A stretch of 64,000 nucleotides of DNA, taken from assembly GCF_040530035.1 (NCBI RefSeq), contig NZ_JBEWCD010000002.1, positions 372,001 through 436,000 on the forward strand, read 5' to 3'. This document shows positions 8,224 to 20,928 of the stretch, piece after piece. How positions within the stretch are numbered: position 1 is the stretch's first letter; each line of letters begins with the position of its first letter. The position numbers and the translations under genes are program-made. The stretch is from Roseibium sp. HPY-6 (GTDB taxonomy: Bacteria; Pseudomonadota; Alphaproteobacteria; Rhizobiales; Stappiaceae). The notes beneath the pieces are model-generated. The model made no database searches. It saw nothing but the letters and a program-made list of their open reading frames with translations, and was not told where the DNA came from.

Positions 8224-8610
8224 TCAGAGCGCGGCAATGATCTCGACTTCGACCAGCCAGTCTTCGCTCAGCGTCTCGGCAACGATTGTCGTACAGGGCA
8301 CGACACGCCCTCCAAGCGCACGGACACGCGCGTCCTGATTGGCCTGCATATAGTCACGGTCGCGGAGATAACTGGTCACGCGGACCACGCTGTCAATGTC
8401 ACCTCCGGCCTCTTGCAGGATTGTCGAGATATTGCGCCAGATCAGCCGTAGCTGACCGTCGATAGTATCAGCAGGCCTGCGGTCAGTATCCAGACCCATT
8501 GTACCACTCACGAACAAAAGCCTGTGCGGTGCGTCGATAGCGATGGCATGAATATAGTCTGGCGTTGCCTGATAAATGTCGCTCGTTGGATTAATTGGAA
8601 CAAAGTTCAT
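8224..8610 (-). CDS. RidA family protein (enamine/imine deaminase-like)
   Basis: Member of the YjgF/YER057c/UK114 family: trimeric proteins that hydrolyse reactive enamines and imines made by PLP enzymes, or act as specialised deaminases. At 128 residues it has family length. Visible motifs are LLFVSGTMGLD, the QLRLIWRNISTILQEAGGDIDSVVRVTSYLRD helix-strand unit and VEVEIIAAL at the C-terminus. The canonical RidA arginine (usually in CSRVAV-like or PAR contexts) is not clear, so it may belong to a Rid2-7 subgroup with a different substrate. AAAGGAG precedes the start. It is divergent from an Lrp-type regulator, which probably controls it. Confidence 0.83.
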   Translation of the reverse strand: MNFVPINPTSDIYQATPDYIHAIAIDAPHRLLFVSGTMGLDTDRRPADTIDGQLRLIWRNISTILQEAGGDIDSVVRVTSYLRDRDYMQANQDARVRALGGRVVPCTTIVAETLSEDWLVEVEIIAAL

Positions 8611-8674
8611 TTTCTAGCTCCTTTTGCCGAACAAAGAGATTGAAAAACCGCAAAGAGCAAGAATAAAATTCGGC

Positions 8675-9217
8675 ATGAGCAGAGAAACGAAAAATTTTAA
8701 GCGGTCTGTCGTCTCCGAGCGGTCCCCGGACGGGTTTGACCGAAAGATATTAAGTGTCCTGGTGACCAACGCCGAAACGAGTTTCGCCGAACTCGGACGC
8801 ATTGTCGGTCTCTCCGCACCTGCGGTTTTCGAACGGGTCAAGCGTTTGAAGAAATCCGGTGCGATACGTGCGGTGTGTGCACTTCTTCATGGACCGTCCG
8901 TTGACAGGCCCTTTTTGGCCTTTGTCCATGTCGATGTCGCGGGATGGGGCAAGGAGCAGAAGATGCTCAAGCTTGCGGATTTCCCCGAAGTCGAAGAGAT
9001 GCATTCCGTCGCGGGGGACACGGGGCTCATCATCAAGGTGAGAACGCGTGATTCCCACGCCCTCGAACAGCTCTTGGCGCAGATCTATGATTTGCCCGGT
9101 GTCACAGGCACGAAAAGCTATGTGGTTCTGTCGACATTTCTCGAACGTCCTGTGCAGGCGGAAACGACGGAAGAATGGCCGACTGTAAGCCAGTTTCTGC
9201 CCCCACAAGGCTCGTGA
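8675..9217 (+). CDS. Lrp/AsnC family transcriptional regulator
   Basis: Feast/famine-type regulator: an N-terminal winged helix-turn-helix (FDRKILSVLVTNAETSFAELGRIVGLSAPAVFERVKRLKKSGAI) followed by the RAM ligand-binding domain (FLAFVHVDV ... VEEMHSVAGDTGLIIKVRTRD ... GVTGTKSYVVLSTFLERP). From the ATG at 8675 the product is 180 residues, about 15-20 longer than E. coli Lrp because of a basic N-terminal tail. A TTG at 8624 would extend it further; neither start has a strong ribosome binding site. The 64-bp gap to the RidA gene implies shared control, with an amino acid or its imine as the likely effector (inference). Confidence 0.87.
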   Translation: MSRETKNFKRSVVSERSPDGFDRKILSVLVTNAETSFAELGRIVGLSAPAVFERVKRLKKSGAIRAVCALLHGPSVDRPFLAFVHVDVAGWGKEQKMLKLADFPEVEEMHSVAGDTGLIIKVRTRDSHALEQLLAQIYDLPGVTGTKSYVVLSTFLERPVQAETTEEWPTVSQFLPPQGS

Positions 9218-9277
9218 GCCTGCGCAATTTCCTGGACTGGAAATGGACACCCTTGGCTTTGTCGCCATGGCTGCGAA

Positions 9278-9302
9278 ACCTTTGTCCGGAAGGTCTTTTT
9301 TT
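9278..9302 (+). terminator. possible weak terminator after the Lrp gene
   Basis: ACCTT, 7-base loop, AAGGT, then C and seven T. The stem is only 5 bp, but the T-run and its position between the regulator gene and the atp operon support it. Confidence 0.4.
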
Positions 9303-9510
9303 CGTCCTGCAGCAAAAAACACCTAAGATTCCTTCAGAACAGTCTTTTGGCGAAGTTGCACACTGAGAAACCCTGTGCTAATTGAGGCGCGGCTTTGGGG
9401 GAACGGTTTAACCGTCATACCTTCTGACCTAGAAATCATTCATTATTTTCAATGCCTTGCGAGCGCTTGCCGTTTTGCGGGCTTGAAAAACGTCAGAGAG
9501 CACGGACCTG

Positions 9511-10070
9511 GTGACTGACAACGTATCTCTCGTATCCGGCGTGGCACAGCGTTATGCGTCCGCCCTTCTCGACCTGGCAGAGGGTGACGGCACTACGGCC
9601 GACGTGGAACGGGATCTGACCGCTTTCGAAGGCATGCTTGCCGAAAGCGAGGATCTCGACCGTCTTGTAAAGAGCCCGGCGTTCAGTGCAGAAGAGCAGC
9701 TTGCCGCGCTCACTGCACTTGTTGAAAAGGCAGGCATCTCGGGCCTCGCCGCAAATTTCGTGAAGCTGGCGGCCCGCAACAGGCGCCTCTTCGTTCTTCC
9801 CGACATGATCAAGGCCTTTCGCGCGCTCCTTGCCGAAAAGCGTGGCGAGGAAACGGCTGAAGTCACTTCTGCCGCACCTCTGTCAGACGAGCATGTCGCT
9901 GCCCTGAAAGAAGCCTTGTCTGCTTCCACGGGCAAAACCGTAAATCTCGCAGCGAAAGTTGATCCTGCTCTGATCGGAGGCCTTGTCGTCAAGGTCGGAT
10001 CCCGCATGATCGATACGTCCCTGCGGACCAAACTCAATTCACTCAAGTTCGCGATGAAAGAGGTCGGCTG

Positions 10071-10071
<1 letters not shown>
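9511..10071 (+). CDS. atpH: ATP synthase F1 delta subunit
   Basis: Delta subunit (OSCP), part of the peripheral stalk that holds the F1 head to the membrane b subunits. The 186 residues show the typical N-terminal helical bundle starting [14 protein letters not shown] and the C-terminal [24 protein letters not shown] segment. The start is a GTG at 9511. The stop overlaps the atpA start by one base (TGATG), so the two are translationally coupled. About 290 bp upstream holds no gene and must contain the operon promoter. The F0 genes are not in the window, as is normal for alphaproteobacteria. Confidence 0.95.
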
Positions 10072-11600
<1,529 letters not shown>

Positions 11601-11633
11601 GACGACACGCCGGGATAAGGAGCAGGGGCGGCC

Positions 11634-12518
11634 ATGCCGAGCCTGAAGGACTTACGAAACCGCATCGCTTCCGTGAAGGCGACGCAGAAAATCACCAAGG
11701 CCATGCAAATGGTGGCCGCGGCGAAACTGCGTCGTGCACAGGAAGCTGCGGAGGCCGCGCGCCCCTATGCGGAACGCATGGGTGCCGTTCTGGCCAACCT
11801 CGCGGAAGCATTCGAGGGTCGCGACGACGCTCCGAAGCTGATGTCCGGTACGGGCAACGATCAGGTTCATCTCCTGCTCGTCGCCACAGCCGAACGCGGG
11901 CTTTGCGGTGGCTTCAACACCAATATCGCCAAGCTGGCCCGCGAAAAGGCACGCAGCCTGCTCGCGGACGGAAAAACGGTCAAGATCGTGTGTGTCGGCA
12001 AGAAGGGTTTTGATGCCCTGAAGCGTGAACTCGGCCAGCACGTGATCGAGACGGTGGATCTACGCAGCGTCAAGAACGTGGGCTATGCCGACGCCGATGC
12101 TATCGGCAAGAAGGTACTGGCCATGTTCGCGGACGGTGAGTTTGACGTCTGTACATTGTTCTATTCGACCTTCAAGTCGGTTATCGCGCAGGAGCCGACG
12201 GCACAGCAGCTGATCCCGGCCAGCTTCGAAAAAGACGAAGCTGAGGATCGGAGCGGTGCGCAGGCGGTTTATGAGTATGAACCGGACGAGACGGAGATCC
12301 TTGAGGATCTTCTGCCGCGCAACATCTCCGTTCAGATTTTCCGGGCGCTTCTGGAAAACGCTGCATCCGAGCAGGGCGCACGCATGTCTGCTATGGACAA
12401 CGCGACCCGCAACGCCGGTGAGATGATCGACAAGCTGACGATCAACTACAACCGTCAGCGTCAGGCGCAGATCACGACGGAACTGATTGAAATTATTTCG
12501 GGCGCCGAGGCGCTCTAG
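11634..12518 (+). CDS. atpG: ATP synthase F1 gamma subunit
   Basis: Central rotor shaft of F1. The 294-residue protein begins with [36 protein letters not shown], the long N-terminal helix of the coiled coil, and ends with a matching C-terminal helix containing [22 protein letters not shown], the family signature. The start at 11634 follows AAGGAG and a GGGGCGG stretch. A gap of 123 bp separates it from atpD, longer than elsewhere in the operon but without a terminator-like structure that I can see. Confidence 0.97.
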   Translation: MPSLKDLRNRIASVKATQKITKAMQMVAAAKLRRAQEAAEAARPYAERMGAVLANLAEAFEGRDDAPKLMSGTGNDQVHLLLVATAERGLCGGFNTNIAKLAREKARSLLADGKTVKIVCVGKKGFDALKRELGQHVIETVDLRSVKNVGYADADAIGKKVLAMFADGEFDVCTLFYSTFKSVIAQEPTAQQLIPASFEKDEAEDRSGAQAVYEYEPDETEILEDLLPRNISVQIFRALLENAASEQGARMSAMDNATRNAGEMIDKLTINYNRQRQAQITTELIEIISGAEAL

Positions 12519-12611
12519 CGCATTTGCGCCCGATCAGGGCGCACGTGCCGGACTAACAACATTGTCGATCGACTCTTCCGGACAAATGCAAAGGCATGGG
12601 AAGCAAGTTGA

Positions 12612-14066
<1,455 letters not shown>

Positions 14067-14077
14067 TCTCAGGATTG

Positions 14078-14110
14078 ACCGGACGCCTGAAGGGGCGTCC
14101 GGTATTTTCT
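14078..14110 (+). terminator. terminator-like hairpin between atpD and atpC
   Basis: ACCGGACGCC, 6-base loop, GGCGTCCGGT, then ATTTTCT: a perfect 10-bp stem with a short T-rich tail, 12 bases past the atpD stop. Read-through must be substantial because atpC has no obvious promoter of its own. It is best regarded as a partial terminator or a processing and stability element. Confidence 0.6.
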
Positions 14111-14160
14111 ATGTATGATGGCCGCGCCATCGAAACGAAGACTGACAAGGAAGACGCCAA

Positions 14161-14568
14161 ATGGCTGAACTTTTCCAGTTCGAGTTGGTCTCCCCGGAGC
14201 GCCAGCTCATCTCAGAACAGGTGGCCGAGGTTGTTGTTCCCGGTGCTGAAGGCGAATTCGGCGTTCTGAAAGACCACAGCCCGTTCATGTCCAGCATTGC
14301 GCCGGGTATCCTGAAGGTGCGCAAGGACGGCGACGCCTGGGACGAGTATTTCGTGCGCGGCGGGTTTGCCGATGTCGCGTCTGGAGGCTTGACCGTTCTG
14401 GCAGAGCAGGCTGTTCCGGTTGCCGAAATCAGCCGCGAGCAGCTTGATCAGGCAATCAAAAACGCTGAAGAAGATGCTGCCGACGCAAAGGACGACTCAG
14501 CCAAACAAAAAGCGGATCGCACGCTTCGCCGCTTGAAGGACGTCGCCGAGGCTTTGAAGCAGGTCTGA
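14161..14568 (+). CDS. atpC: ATP synthase F1 epsilon subunit
   Basis: Rotor-associated epsilon subunit that couples gamma to the c-ring and can inhibit ATP hydrolysis. The N-terminal beta-sandwich is clear (FELVSPERQLISEQVAEVVVPGAEGEFGVLKDHSPFMSSIAPG), followed by a C-terminal two-helix region (DQAIKNAEEDAADAKDDSAKQKADRTLRRLKDVAEAL), giving 135 residues. The ribosome binding site AAGGAAG lies ten bases upstream. It closes the atpHAGDC operon and is followed by a strong terminator. Confidence 0.96.
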   Translation: MAELFQFELVSPERQLISEQVAEVVVPGAEGEFGVLKDHSPFMSSIAPGILKVRKDGDAWDEYFVRGGFADVASGGLTVLAEQAVPVAEISREQLDQAIKNAEEDAADAKDDSAKQKADRTLRRLKDVAEALKQV

Positions 14569-14593
14569 CGCCAAACCAAATCAGAGTTTCAAA

Positions 14594-14623
14594 ACGCGGT
14601 CCGGCTTCCGGGCCGCGTTTTTG
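14594..14623 (+). terminator. Rho-independent terminator of the atp operon
   Basis: An 11-bp stem, ACGCGG-T-CCGG against CCGG-G-CCGCGT with one G-U pair and a 3-base loop, followed by TTTTG. It lies 26 bases past the atpC stop. Confidence 0.88.
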
Positions 14624-14654
14624 TTTGGCTTGACGCCAAAGCAGCAGAGCGCAT

Positions 14655-17600
14655 TCAAGCCTTCAAAGCGGGGCGCTCGTCGTCGAAATCCCTAAACCTG
14701 AAGTCGTTTCTGCCTTTATTTTTAACGTCATAGAGCGCGATGTCGGCATTTTTGATGATCGCGCTCGCGTCGGTGACAGCGGTGCATATCGGCGAAATGC
14801 CAATGCTCACCCCAATTGAAATCGACTTGTCCTGGATGGAAAAAGGCATCTGTATCTTGCGCACGATACGGCTTGCAATGACTTCGGCGACCGTTCGGGT
14901 CGAGCGGTCCAGAATGATGCCGAACTCGTCGCCGCCAAGCCGCGCGACAAGATCGGAGGACCGAACACAAGCCTTCAGCCTTTCACTGACCTGCATGAGA
15001 AGGTCATCACCTGCATCGTGACCATAGGTGTCGTTGACCGGTTTGAACTTGTCCAGATCAAGCAGCATCAGCGCGCTTTCAGTATCCGTATCCAGCCTTT
15101 GGAGAACATCTTCCAACCTGCCATTGAACAGGGTTCGGTTGGCGAGCCCGGTGAGCGTGTCATGATGCGCGGCGTACTCGATTTTCTGGACGGCGAGCTC
15201 GGACTGCGTCACGTCTTCATGCGTTCCGATCCAGCCACCGCCGGGAAGGGGCGCGTGAACGGCACTGATAAATTTGCCGCCGGGATGTCTGAACTTGGAG
15301 CGAACGACTTCGCCGGAAGACAGGCGAATGAGCAGGTCCCGGACATGCTCGCGTACATCGCCCTCGAATTCGCCGCGCTCCTTTTCGGCGTCAATCAGCT
15401 CAACAAGGGTGGCACCGACCCTGACGTCTGCTTCCGGTTTCTCAAAGATATCGATGTATTGCTTGTTCCAAAGCTTCAAGCGTCCATCCTTGTCGAAAAC
15501 GCTGACGCCTTGGCGCATATTGGCAAGGATTGCCTCGAGTTCTTCAGAACGCAATCGTGCAGTGCGTTCGTTTTCCGCCAGCTGCTCTTCAAGCTGTTTT
15601 CGGTCGGTTACATCAAAGAAATTGTAGACGAACCCACCGGACGGCAACGGCGTTCCGCGGATCTCCAAAAACGCTCCGTTCGCAGCGCTTCGCACATAAC
15701 TGTGTGGTTTGTTCCGGTCATAGGAATGGAATTTCTTAAGCGCAAGGTGCTCCGGATCCCCTTCGCCATAGTCTCCGCGTTCGGCATTGAACTTCAGGTA
15801 GTCCAGCAAGTGAAGTTTCTGATCCACGAAATCCTGCGGGTAGTCGAGGAGGCGCGCGAACTCCGTGTTTGCGGATCCGAGCTGAAAGTTCTGATCGTAA
15901 TATGCAAACCCGCCAGGAAAATTGTCGAAAATGGCCTGCAGCGTGTCAGCCTGCTCTTTCGTCTCTGTGATATCTGCAACCGAGACAACAATCCCGTCCA
16001 GTCCGTTCTCGCCCAGGGGATCTATCGGGCGCGCATTGAGGCGGACCCATGTCAGACCGCCGCGAGCGGGTGACTGCAGGCTGGCGACAAGGTCGGTGAC
16101 GGCTTCGGGATCTCGAATTGCGAGTTCAAAGGGATCGCTGATTTCCAGACCGTCCAGCGATGCGCATGTGAGCGAGAGATCGAGGTCGTTGATGCTGGCG
16201 CCTGTCAGCGAACGGCTCATGCTCCCCAGGAGCTTTTCCGCCATCGGGTTGGCTGACTCGATTTTTCCCGATCGGGACAGGAGGAGGATACCCTCACTCA
16301 GCGCATCGAGCGTTGTTCGTTGAATTGCTTCCGCTTGCCGGGCTGCCAGCTCCTTTCGCTTGCGATCCGAGATATCGAACAAGCTGAAGACAAGACCCCC
16401 GTTTGGCAGAGGAGTTGACCGGATGTCCAAAACGGTTCCGTCTCCTGTCACACGTTCCATCTGGACGGGTTTTCCGCTCATGAACGGCGCATACCTGTGT
16501 TCAACAACAGTGTCGACGTCACCGGGCTCATGATTTTCCCTGCGCGCGACATGCGTCATCACGTCTTTCAGATTGGGTTTTTCAGCAAGCAAGGCACTGG
16601 GCAATTTGAAGGACTTCTTGAATGCGTCATTGCAGCTTTCAAGCCGCATGGCTTCGTCGAAGTAAACCATTCCGCCAGGGAAATTGTCGAAAATTGCCCG
16701 TAACGTATCGCCGTTGCGTTTGGTCTCAGTGATATCAGTCAGTGAAAAGACGACACCATCGAGGCCGAATTCATTTGCGTTGTCGATCGGTGCAGCATTG
16801 ATCCGAAGCCAGATTCTCTTGGCGTCGGCATTCCGTTGAACCTGAACGACGGTGCCGCTGACTTCGTCCGGCGTCGTAACAGCTTGTCGCAGCAGGTCCT
16901 TTGGATCAAGGCTTTGTCCGTCTTCGGACTGAAAAGCAAGATCAAGATCCTGAAATTTCGATCCGGCTATTTCGTCTTGCGCGTATCCCAGAAGGTCGGC
17001 ACCGGCAACGTTAATTGATTGAATACGTCCGGATCTGGTGAGGAACAGAACTCCTTCTGACAGTGTATGCACAACGGCTCTTTGCAGGGCTTCGGAATAT
17101 CTGACGGATTGTTCGGTTCTCTTGCGGTCGGTAACGTCCTGAAAAGCACCAACGAGCCGAATGACCTCACCGTCTTTGAAAACCGGCCTGCCTACCGCTC
17201 GAACCCAGATGTCGCGCCCTTTTGCAGTAACGAAGGGCAACTCTATATCCCAGCCAATGCCGTGTTCGATTGCACCCTGAACGGCTTTGGAGATCGTGTC
17301 CCGGCTGTCTGGCGGATAAAATGACAGCGCAAAGTCCACCGTTGGTTTGAAGTCCGCCGGAACCTCGTGAATTTCTTTGGTTTTCTCGGTCCACGTGAGC
17401 GTATTGGTACGGATGCACAGTTCCCATCCGCCAACGCCGGAGACGTTTGTGACCTCTTCCAGAAGCTCGCCTTCAAGCGCAGCAAGTTCGTGTTTTTGAG
17501 CAGCTTCACTGAGCGCGGCTTCTTTGTCGAGACGTAATTTGTGTGCCTTCAAAAGGCCTTCCACCACTGTTCCCAGCCTGCGCAGTTGATCGAGTTGCTG

Positions 17601-18020
17601 TTTCGAAGGCGCATGCGGAATGCGGTCGATGACACACAACGTACCAAGACGATGTGTCCCGTCGATTGAAACGGGGCAACCGGCATAAAACCGGATATGC
17701 GGTTCACCCGTGACCAGTGGGTTGTCCTTGAAGCGCGCATCCTCGAGGGTATCGGGGACGACAAACAGATTGCCAGACAAGATCGCATGCTGGCAGAAAG
17801 AGACGTCGCGGGCCGTGCCGTCAACGGTCAATCCACACTTGGCCTTGAACCATTGTTCATCTTCGGAAACGAGCGAAACCAGTGCAATCGGACAGTCGAA
17901 TATCGCAGCGAGTGTTTCGACAACGGCGTCGAATTCCGGCAGGCTTTCAGATCCGATAATCTGAAGTCCGTGCAGGGCTTTCAAACGCTCCTCTTCGTTG
18001 TCCGGCCGAAGGATTTTCAT
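14655..18020 (-). CDS. GAF / multi-PAS diguanylate cyclase
   Basis: Makes cyclic di-GMP from two GTP. The 1121-residue protein has an N-terminal GAF domain (about 20-165), then roughly six PAS repeats: a PAS_3 type starting GVGGWELCIRT near 195, then alternating segments with the phrases SEGVLFLTRSGRI, DNFPGGMVYFDE, SEGILLLSRSGKI, DNFPGGFAYYDQ and ANMRQGVSVFDKDGR. It ends in a GGDEF domain with intact GGDEF at 1029-1033 and an RxxD inhibitory site (RSSD, 1020-1023) five residues before it. There is no EAL domain and no clear membrane segment, so it is probably a cytoplasmic sensor. The PAS ligands are unknown. It is closely related to the next upstream gene. Confidence 0.9.
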   Translation of the reverse strand: MKILRPDNEEERLKALHGLQIIGSESLPEFDAVVETLAAIFDCPIALVSLVSEDEQWFKAKCGLTVDGTARDVSFCQHAILSGNLFVVPDTLEDARFKDNPLVTGEPHIRFYAGCPVSIDGTHRLGTLCVIDRIPHAPSKQQLDQLRRLGTVVEGLLKAHKLRLDKEAALSEAAQKHELAALEGELLEEVTNVSGVGGWELCIRTNTLTWTEKTKEIHEVPADFKPTVDFALSFYPPDSRDTISKAVQGAIEHGIGWDIELPFVTAKGRDIWVRAVGRPVFKDGEVIRLVGAFQDVTDRKRTEQSVRYSEALQRAVVHTLSEGVLFLTRSGRIQSINVAGADLLGYAQDEIAGSKFQDLDLAFQSEDGQSLDPKDLLRQAVTTPDEVSGTVVQVQRNADAKRIWLRINAAPIDNANEFGLDGVVFSLTDITETKRNGDTLRAIFDNFPGGMVYFDEAMRLESCNDAFKKSFKLPSALLAEKPNLKDVMTHVARRENHEPGDVDTVVEHRYAPFMSGKPVQMERVTGDGTVLDIRSTPLPNGGLVFSLFDISDRKRKELAARQAEAIQRTTLDALSEGILLLSRSGKIESANPMAEKLLGSMSRSLTGASINDLDLSLTCASLDGLEISDPFELAIRDPEAVTDLVASLQSPARGGLTWVRLNARPIDPLGENGLDGIVVSVADITETKEQADTLQAIFDNFPGGFAYYDQNFQLGSANTEFARLLDYPQDFVDQKLHLLDYLKFNAERGDYGEGDPEHLALKKFHSYDRNKPHSYVRSAANGAFLEIRGTPLPSGGFVYNFFDVTDRKQLEEQLAENERTARLRSEELEAILANMRQGVSVFDKDGRLKLWNKQYIDIFEKPEADVRVGATLVELIDAEKERGEFEGDVREHVRDLLIRLSSGEVVRSKFRHPGGKFISAVHAPLPGGGWIGTHEDVTQSELAVQKIEYAAHHDTLTGLANRTLFNGRLEDVLQRLDTDTESALMLLDLDKFKPVNDTYGHDAGDDLLMQVSERLKACVRSSDLVARLGGDEFGIILDRSTRTVAEVIASRIVRKIQMPFSIQDKSISIGVSIGISPICTAVTDASAIIKNADIALYDVKNKGRNDFRFRDFDDERPALKA

Positions 18021-18339
18021 TCTGCGATTCGCCTCCTAAGGGCATCTTTCGACGCCCGTCGGTCATTTCCACGGCCTCATTATGAGAGGAGAAGCGCAAC
18101 AAATGATTAAGTTTGCCTACTTTTCGGCCAAGCAAGCCGGCATGAAAGTCAGCGACGAAAGCCGTTTTTGCTTTTCACTATTATTTGTTTTCTACCCACA
18201 TTTTTTTGAAGGTCAAAATAAATTTGAAGATAAGTTGCGAACCAAAACTTTAGATGGAAGATGAATGAGAGAAAGCCATTAGTTGCATTCCAGGTTTCTG
18301 ATTTCCCGAAACCTGGTTCTGCCATCGCCCTGACGGATA
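18021..18339. other. 319-bp gap between the two GGDEF genes
   Basis: AT-rich from about 18160 to 18260; probably holds the promoter of the 14655-18020 gene. A 9-bp perfect inverted repeat (CCAGGTTTC / GAAACCTGG, 18290-18316) lies about 24 bases past the upstream gene's stop. It may end that transcript, although no T-run follows on the minus strand. Confidence 0.5.
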
Positions 18340-20928
18340 TCATCGCTCGACGAAGTACTTGAACCCGTCACGGCCTTCGTTTTTCACCTCGTAAAGCGCA
18401 AGATCGGCTCTTTTGAGCGCTGTATTGGCCCCGCGCTCGTTCTCGGCGATGGATGCAATACCGACACTGCCGCTTATCTCGATAATGTGTCCGTCGATGG
18501 TGTAAGGGGCCTTCAGTTTTTCCACGACGCGCCGGGCAATCTTGGTGGCAAGGCTTCGTTCACCGTCAGGGTGTTGAACAATGATCGCAAATTCGTCTCC
18601 GCCGAGCCGGGCGACAGTGTCATTTGACCGAACGCATTCCTTTAGTCGTTTCGCTGCCTGGATGAGCAGCTTGTCGCCGACATCATGGCCGTAGGTATCG
18701 TTGACCGGTTTGAACCGGTCCAGATCGATCATCAACAGATCGCTCGCTTCGTCATACCGTTCGGCCCTGTCGATCGCTTCGTCAAGTCTTGCGTTGAACA
18801 GCGTCCGGTTTGCCAGGCCTGTGAGAGTGTCGTGGTGGGCGGCATATGTAATCTTTTCGGTCGCCTTTTCGCGCGACGTGATGTCTTCGTGGGTTCCAAC
18901 CCAGCCACCGTCGGGCAGGGGGGTGCGGACAATGCTGATGATGGTGCCGTTCGGGTGCTTGAACGTGGTCTTCACAACATCGCCAGCATCGAGCTTGGCC
19001 TTGAGTTCCGCATAGAAGGTGGAAGGGTCGCCCTTGAATTCACCGCGTTCTTTTTCACGTTCCAAAACGTCAATCAGGCTCATGCCTTTCTTGATCTCTG
19101 TTTCGGATTTGCCGAAGAGTTCCAGAAAATGACTGTTCCAGAGCGTGATGCACCCGTGGTTATCGAATACGCTCACACCCTGGCGCATGTTGGCGATAAC
19201 CGCCTCCAGTTTGTGCAGCCGGTCGCTGGCGAGTTTCTCCTTCTCGACGAGCTGAACCTCCATATTCTTGCGCGCCGTGATATCCAGAAAACTCGAGACA
19301 TTGCCCCCGTCGGGGAGCGACGTTCCCCGAACTTCCAGAATTTTGCCATTGCGCGTTTTGCGCTCATACGCGTTGAGACCACCGGTACCGAATTTCACCA
19401 GACGGTCTGATGCAATCTGCGCCGGGTCGCCGGGACCGTAGTCTCCACGATTGGCGAAGTACTGGATGACTTCGGGCAGGTCGGGTCCCGTTTCGAGGAA
19501 GCTCTGGGGAATGTCCAGCAAACGTGAAAACTCTTCGTTCCAGAATGTCAGCCGCAGCTGGCTGTCGTAATGGACCAGGCCTCCTGGAAAGTTGTCGAAG
19601 AAGATCTGAAGTGTGGCGGCCTGTTGTTTGACGTTTGTGATGTCAGTGAGCGACACCACCACGTTGTTGAGACCCTTTTCATTTGCCTCTTCAAGTGGTT
19701 TCGCGCTTATGCGCAGCCACTTCATGGTCCCGGAATGCGGTTTCGTCAGCTGAACTTCGAGGTCGAGAACCCTGTCAGGTTCCAATGTCGCAAGCTGGAG
19801 CGGACTGGTTCGATCGCCGCTGGAACTGAAAAAATCTTGCAGGCCAATATCAAGGTCATTGACGTTTGCGCCATCCAACGCGGATTGCTCGCACCCCAGA
19901 AGCTCGCAGGCAGCCGGGTTCACCGACAGTATTTTACCTGCCTTGCTCAGCAGTAGAACACCTTCCCGCAAGGCTTCGAAAGTCGTCCGTCGCAAATATT
20001 CGGATGCGACGATTTCCCTTTGTTTGGGCTTATCGTCGGCAATAGGCTGAACCGCACCGACAACCCGGTTCACGATACCGTTCTCGAAAACCGGACGACC
20101 GGTCATATGGACCCAGGTGTCTGCATGGTCAGCCGTCAGCAGACGCATTTCAAGGTCAAACTCGCGGCCGGCGCGAACGGCCGAATTCATGGCCTTCTCA
20201 AAAGCCTTGCGGCTTTCCTCGGCGTAAAAGGACAGCATTGCACGAAGGTCAGGGTCAAAGTCTTCGCGCGCTGCGTGAATGTCATGTGTCCGGGACGTCC
20301 ACACAAGGCGATCGGAAGCAATTTCATATTCCCAGCCGCCGACACCGGAAACCTGTGTAATCTTGTCGAGCAGTGCCTGGTTTTGTCGCGCTTTGTCGCG
20401 CTCGCTGGCTGCCTGATGCAGCGCCGCTTGTGTTTCGTTGCCGGCTTTGTGGGCTTTGAAGAGACCCTCGACCACCTGAGCGGCGTTCTTGATGTGCTCG
20501 ACATCGGCTTGGGTGACCGAATGTGGTTTCGTGTCCATGACACAGATGGTTGCGACCCGGTGCTTGCCGTCCAACTTGACCGGGCATCCCAGATAAAACC
20601 GTGCGCCGAAGTCCCCTGTTACGAGCGGAATGTCCCGGAATTTCTCGTCCTTTGTTGCATCTGGAACAATCACGACGTCGTCGGACAAAATTGTCTGACC
20701 GCAAAACGAATTTTCGCGCGGGACTTCATTTACGTTGAGGCCTACAGCGGCTTTAAACCAGATTTCATCCTGATCGACGACGGAAATGACCGAGACGGGG
20801 CAGCCGAACAGCTTGGAAGCGTTTGCGACAACGGCATCGAATTCGGGCAGTCGTTCTGTGTGAAGAATGGAAAGTCTGTGAAGAGCTTCCAGCCTTTCTT
20901 CTTCAACTTGAACCTGCGCGAGCGTCAT
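18340..20928 (-). CDS. GAF / PAS diguanylate cyclase, paralogue of the downstream gene
   Basis: Second cyclic di-GMP synthase, 862 residues from the ATG at 20928. A TTG at 20940 and a GTG at 20937 are alternatives; GGAG lies 12 bases before the ATG, so the exact start is uncertain. Order: GAF (about 15-160), a PAS_3-type domain (GVGGWEYEIASDRLVW), then PAS units with the phrases REGVLLLSKAGKI, DNFPGGLVHYDS and ANMRQGVSVFDNHG, then GGDEF with the motif intact at about 776-780 and RSND as the I-site. It matches the neighbour phrase by phrase but lacks one pair of PAS units, so the pair arose by tandem duplication followed by gain or loss of PAS blocks. Confidence 0.9.
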   Translation of the reverse strand: MTLAQVQVEEERLEALHRLSILHTERLPEFDAVVANASKLFGCPVSVISVVDQDEIWFKAAVGLNVNEVPRENSFCGQTILSDDVVIVPDATKDEKFRDIPLVTGDFGARFYLGCPVKLDGKHRVATICVMDTKPHSVTQADVEHIKNAAQVVEGLFKAHKAGNETQAALHQAASERDKARQNQALLDKITQVSGVGGWEYEIASDRLVWTSRTHDIHAAREDFDPDLRAMLSFYAEESRKAFEKAMNSAVRAGREFDLEMRLLTADHADTWVHMTGRPVFENGIVNRVVGAVQPIADDKPKQREIVASEYLRRTTFEALREGVLLLSKAGKILSVNPAACELLGCEQSALDGANVNDLDIGLQDFFSSSGDRTSPLQLATLEPDRVLDLEVQLTKPHSGTMKWLRISAKPLEEANEKGLNNVVVSLTDITNVKQQAATLQIFFDNFPGGLVHYDSQLRLTFWNEEFSRLLDIPQSFLETGPDLPEVIQYFANRGDYGPGDPAQIASDRLVKFGTGGLNAYERKTRNGKILEVRGTSLPDGGNVSSFLDITARKNMEVQLVEKEKLASDRLHKLEAVIANMRQGVSVFDNHGCITLWNSHFLELFGKSETEIKKGMSLIDVLEREKERGEFKGDPSTFYAELKAKLDAGDVVKTTFKHPNGTIISIVRTPLPDGGWVGTHEDITSREKATEKITYAAHHDTLTGLANRTLFNARLDEAIDRAERYDEASDLLMIDLDRFKPVNDTYGHDVGDKLLIQAAKRLKECVRSNDTVARLGGDEFAIIVQHPDGERSLATKIARRVVEKLKAPYTIDGHIIEISGSVGIASIAENERGANTALKRADLALYEVKNEGRDGFKYFVER

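Noticed and set aside
18290..18316. 9-bp inverted repeat as a terminator of the upstream diguanylate cyclase
   Set aside because: No T-run follows on the minus strand; kept only as a note under the intergenic region.
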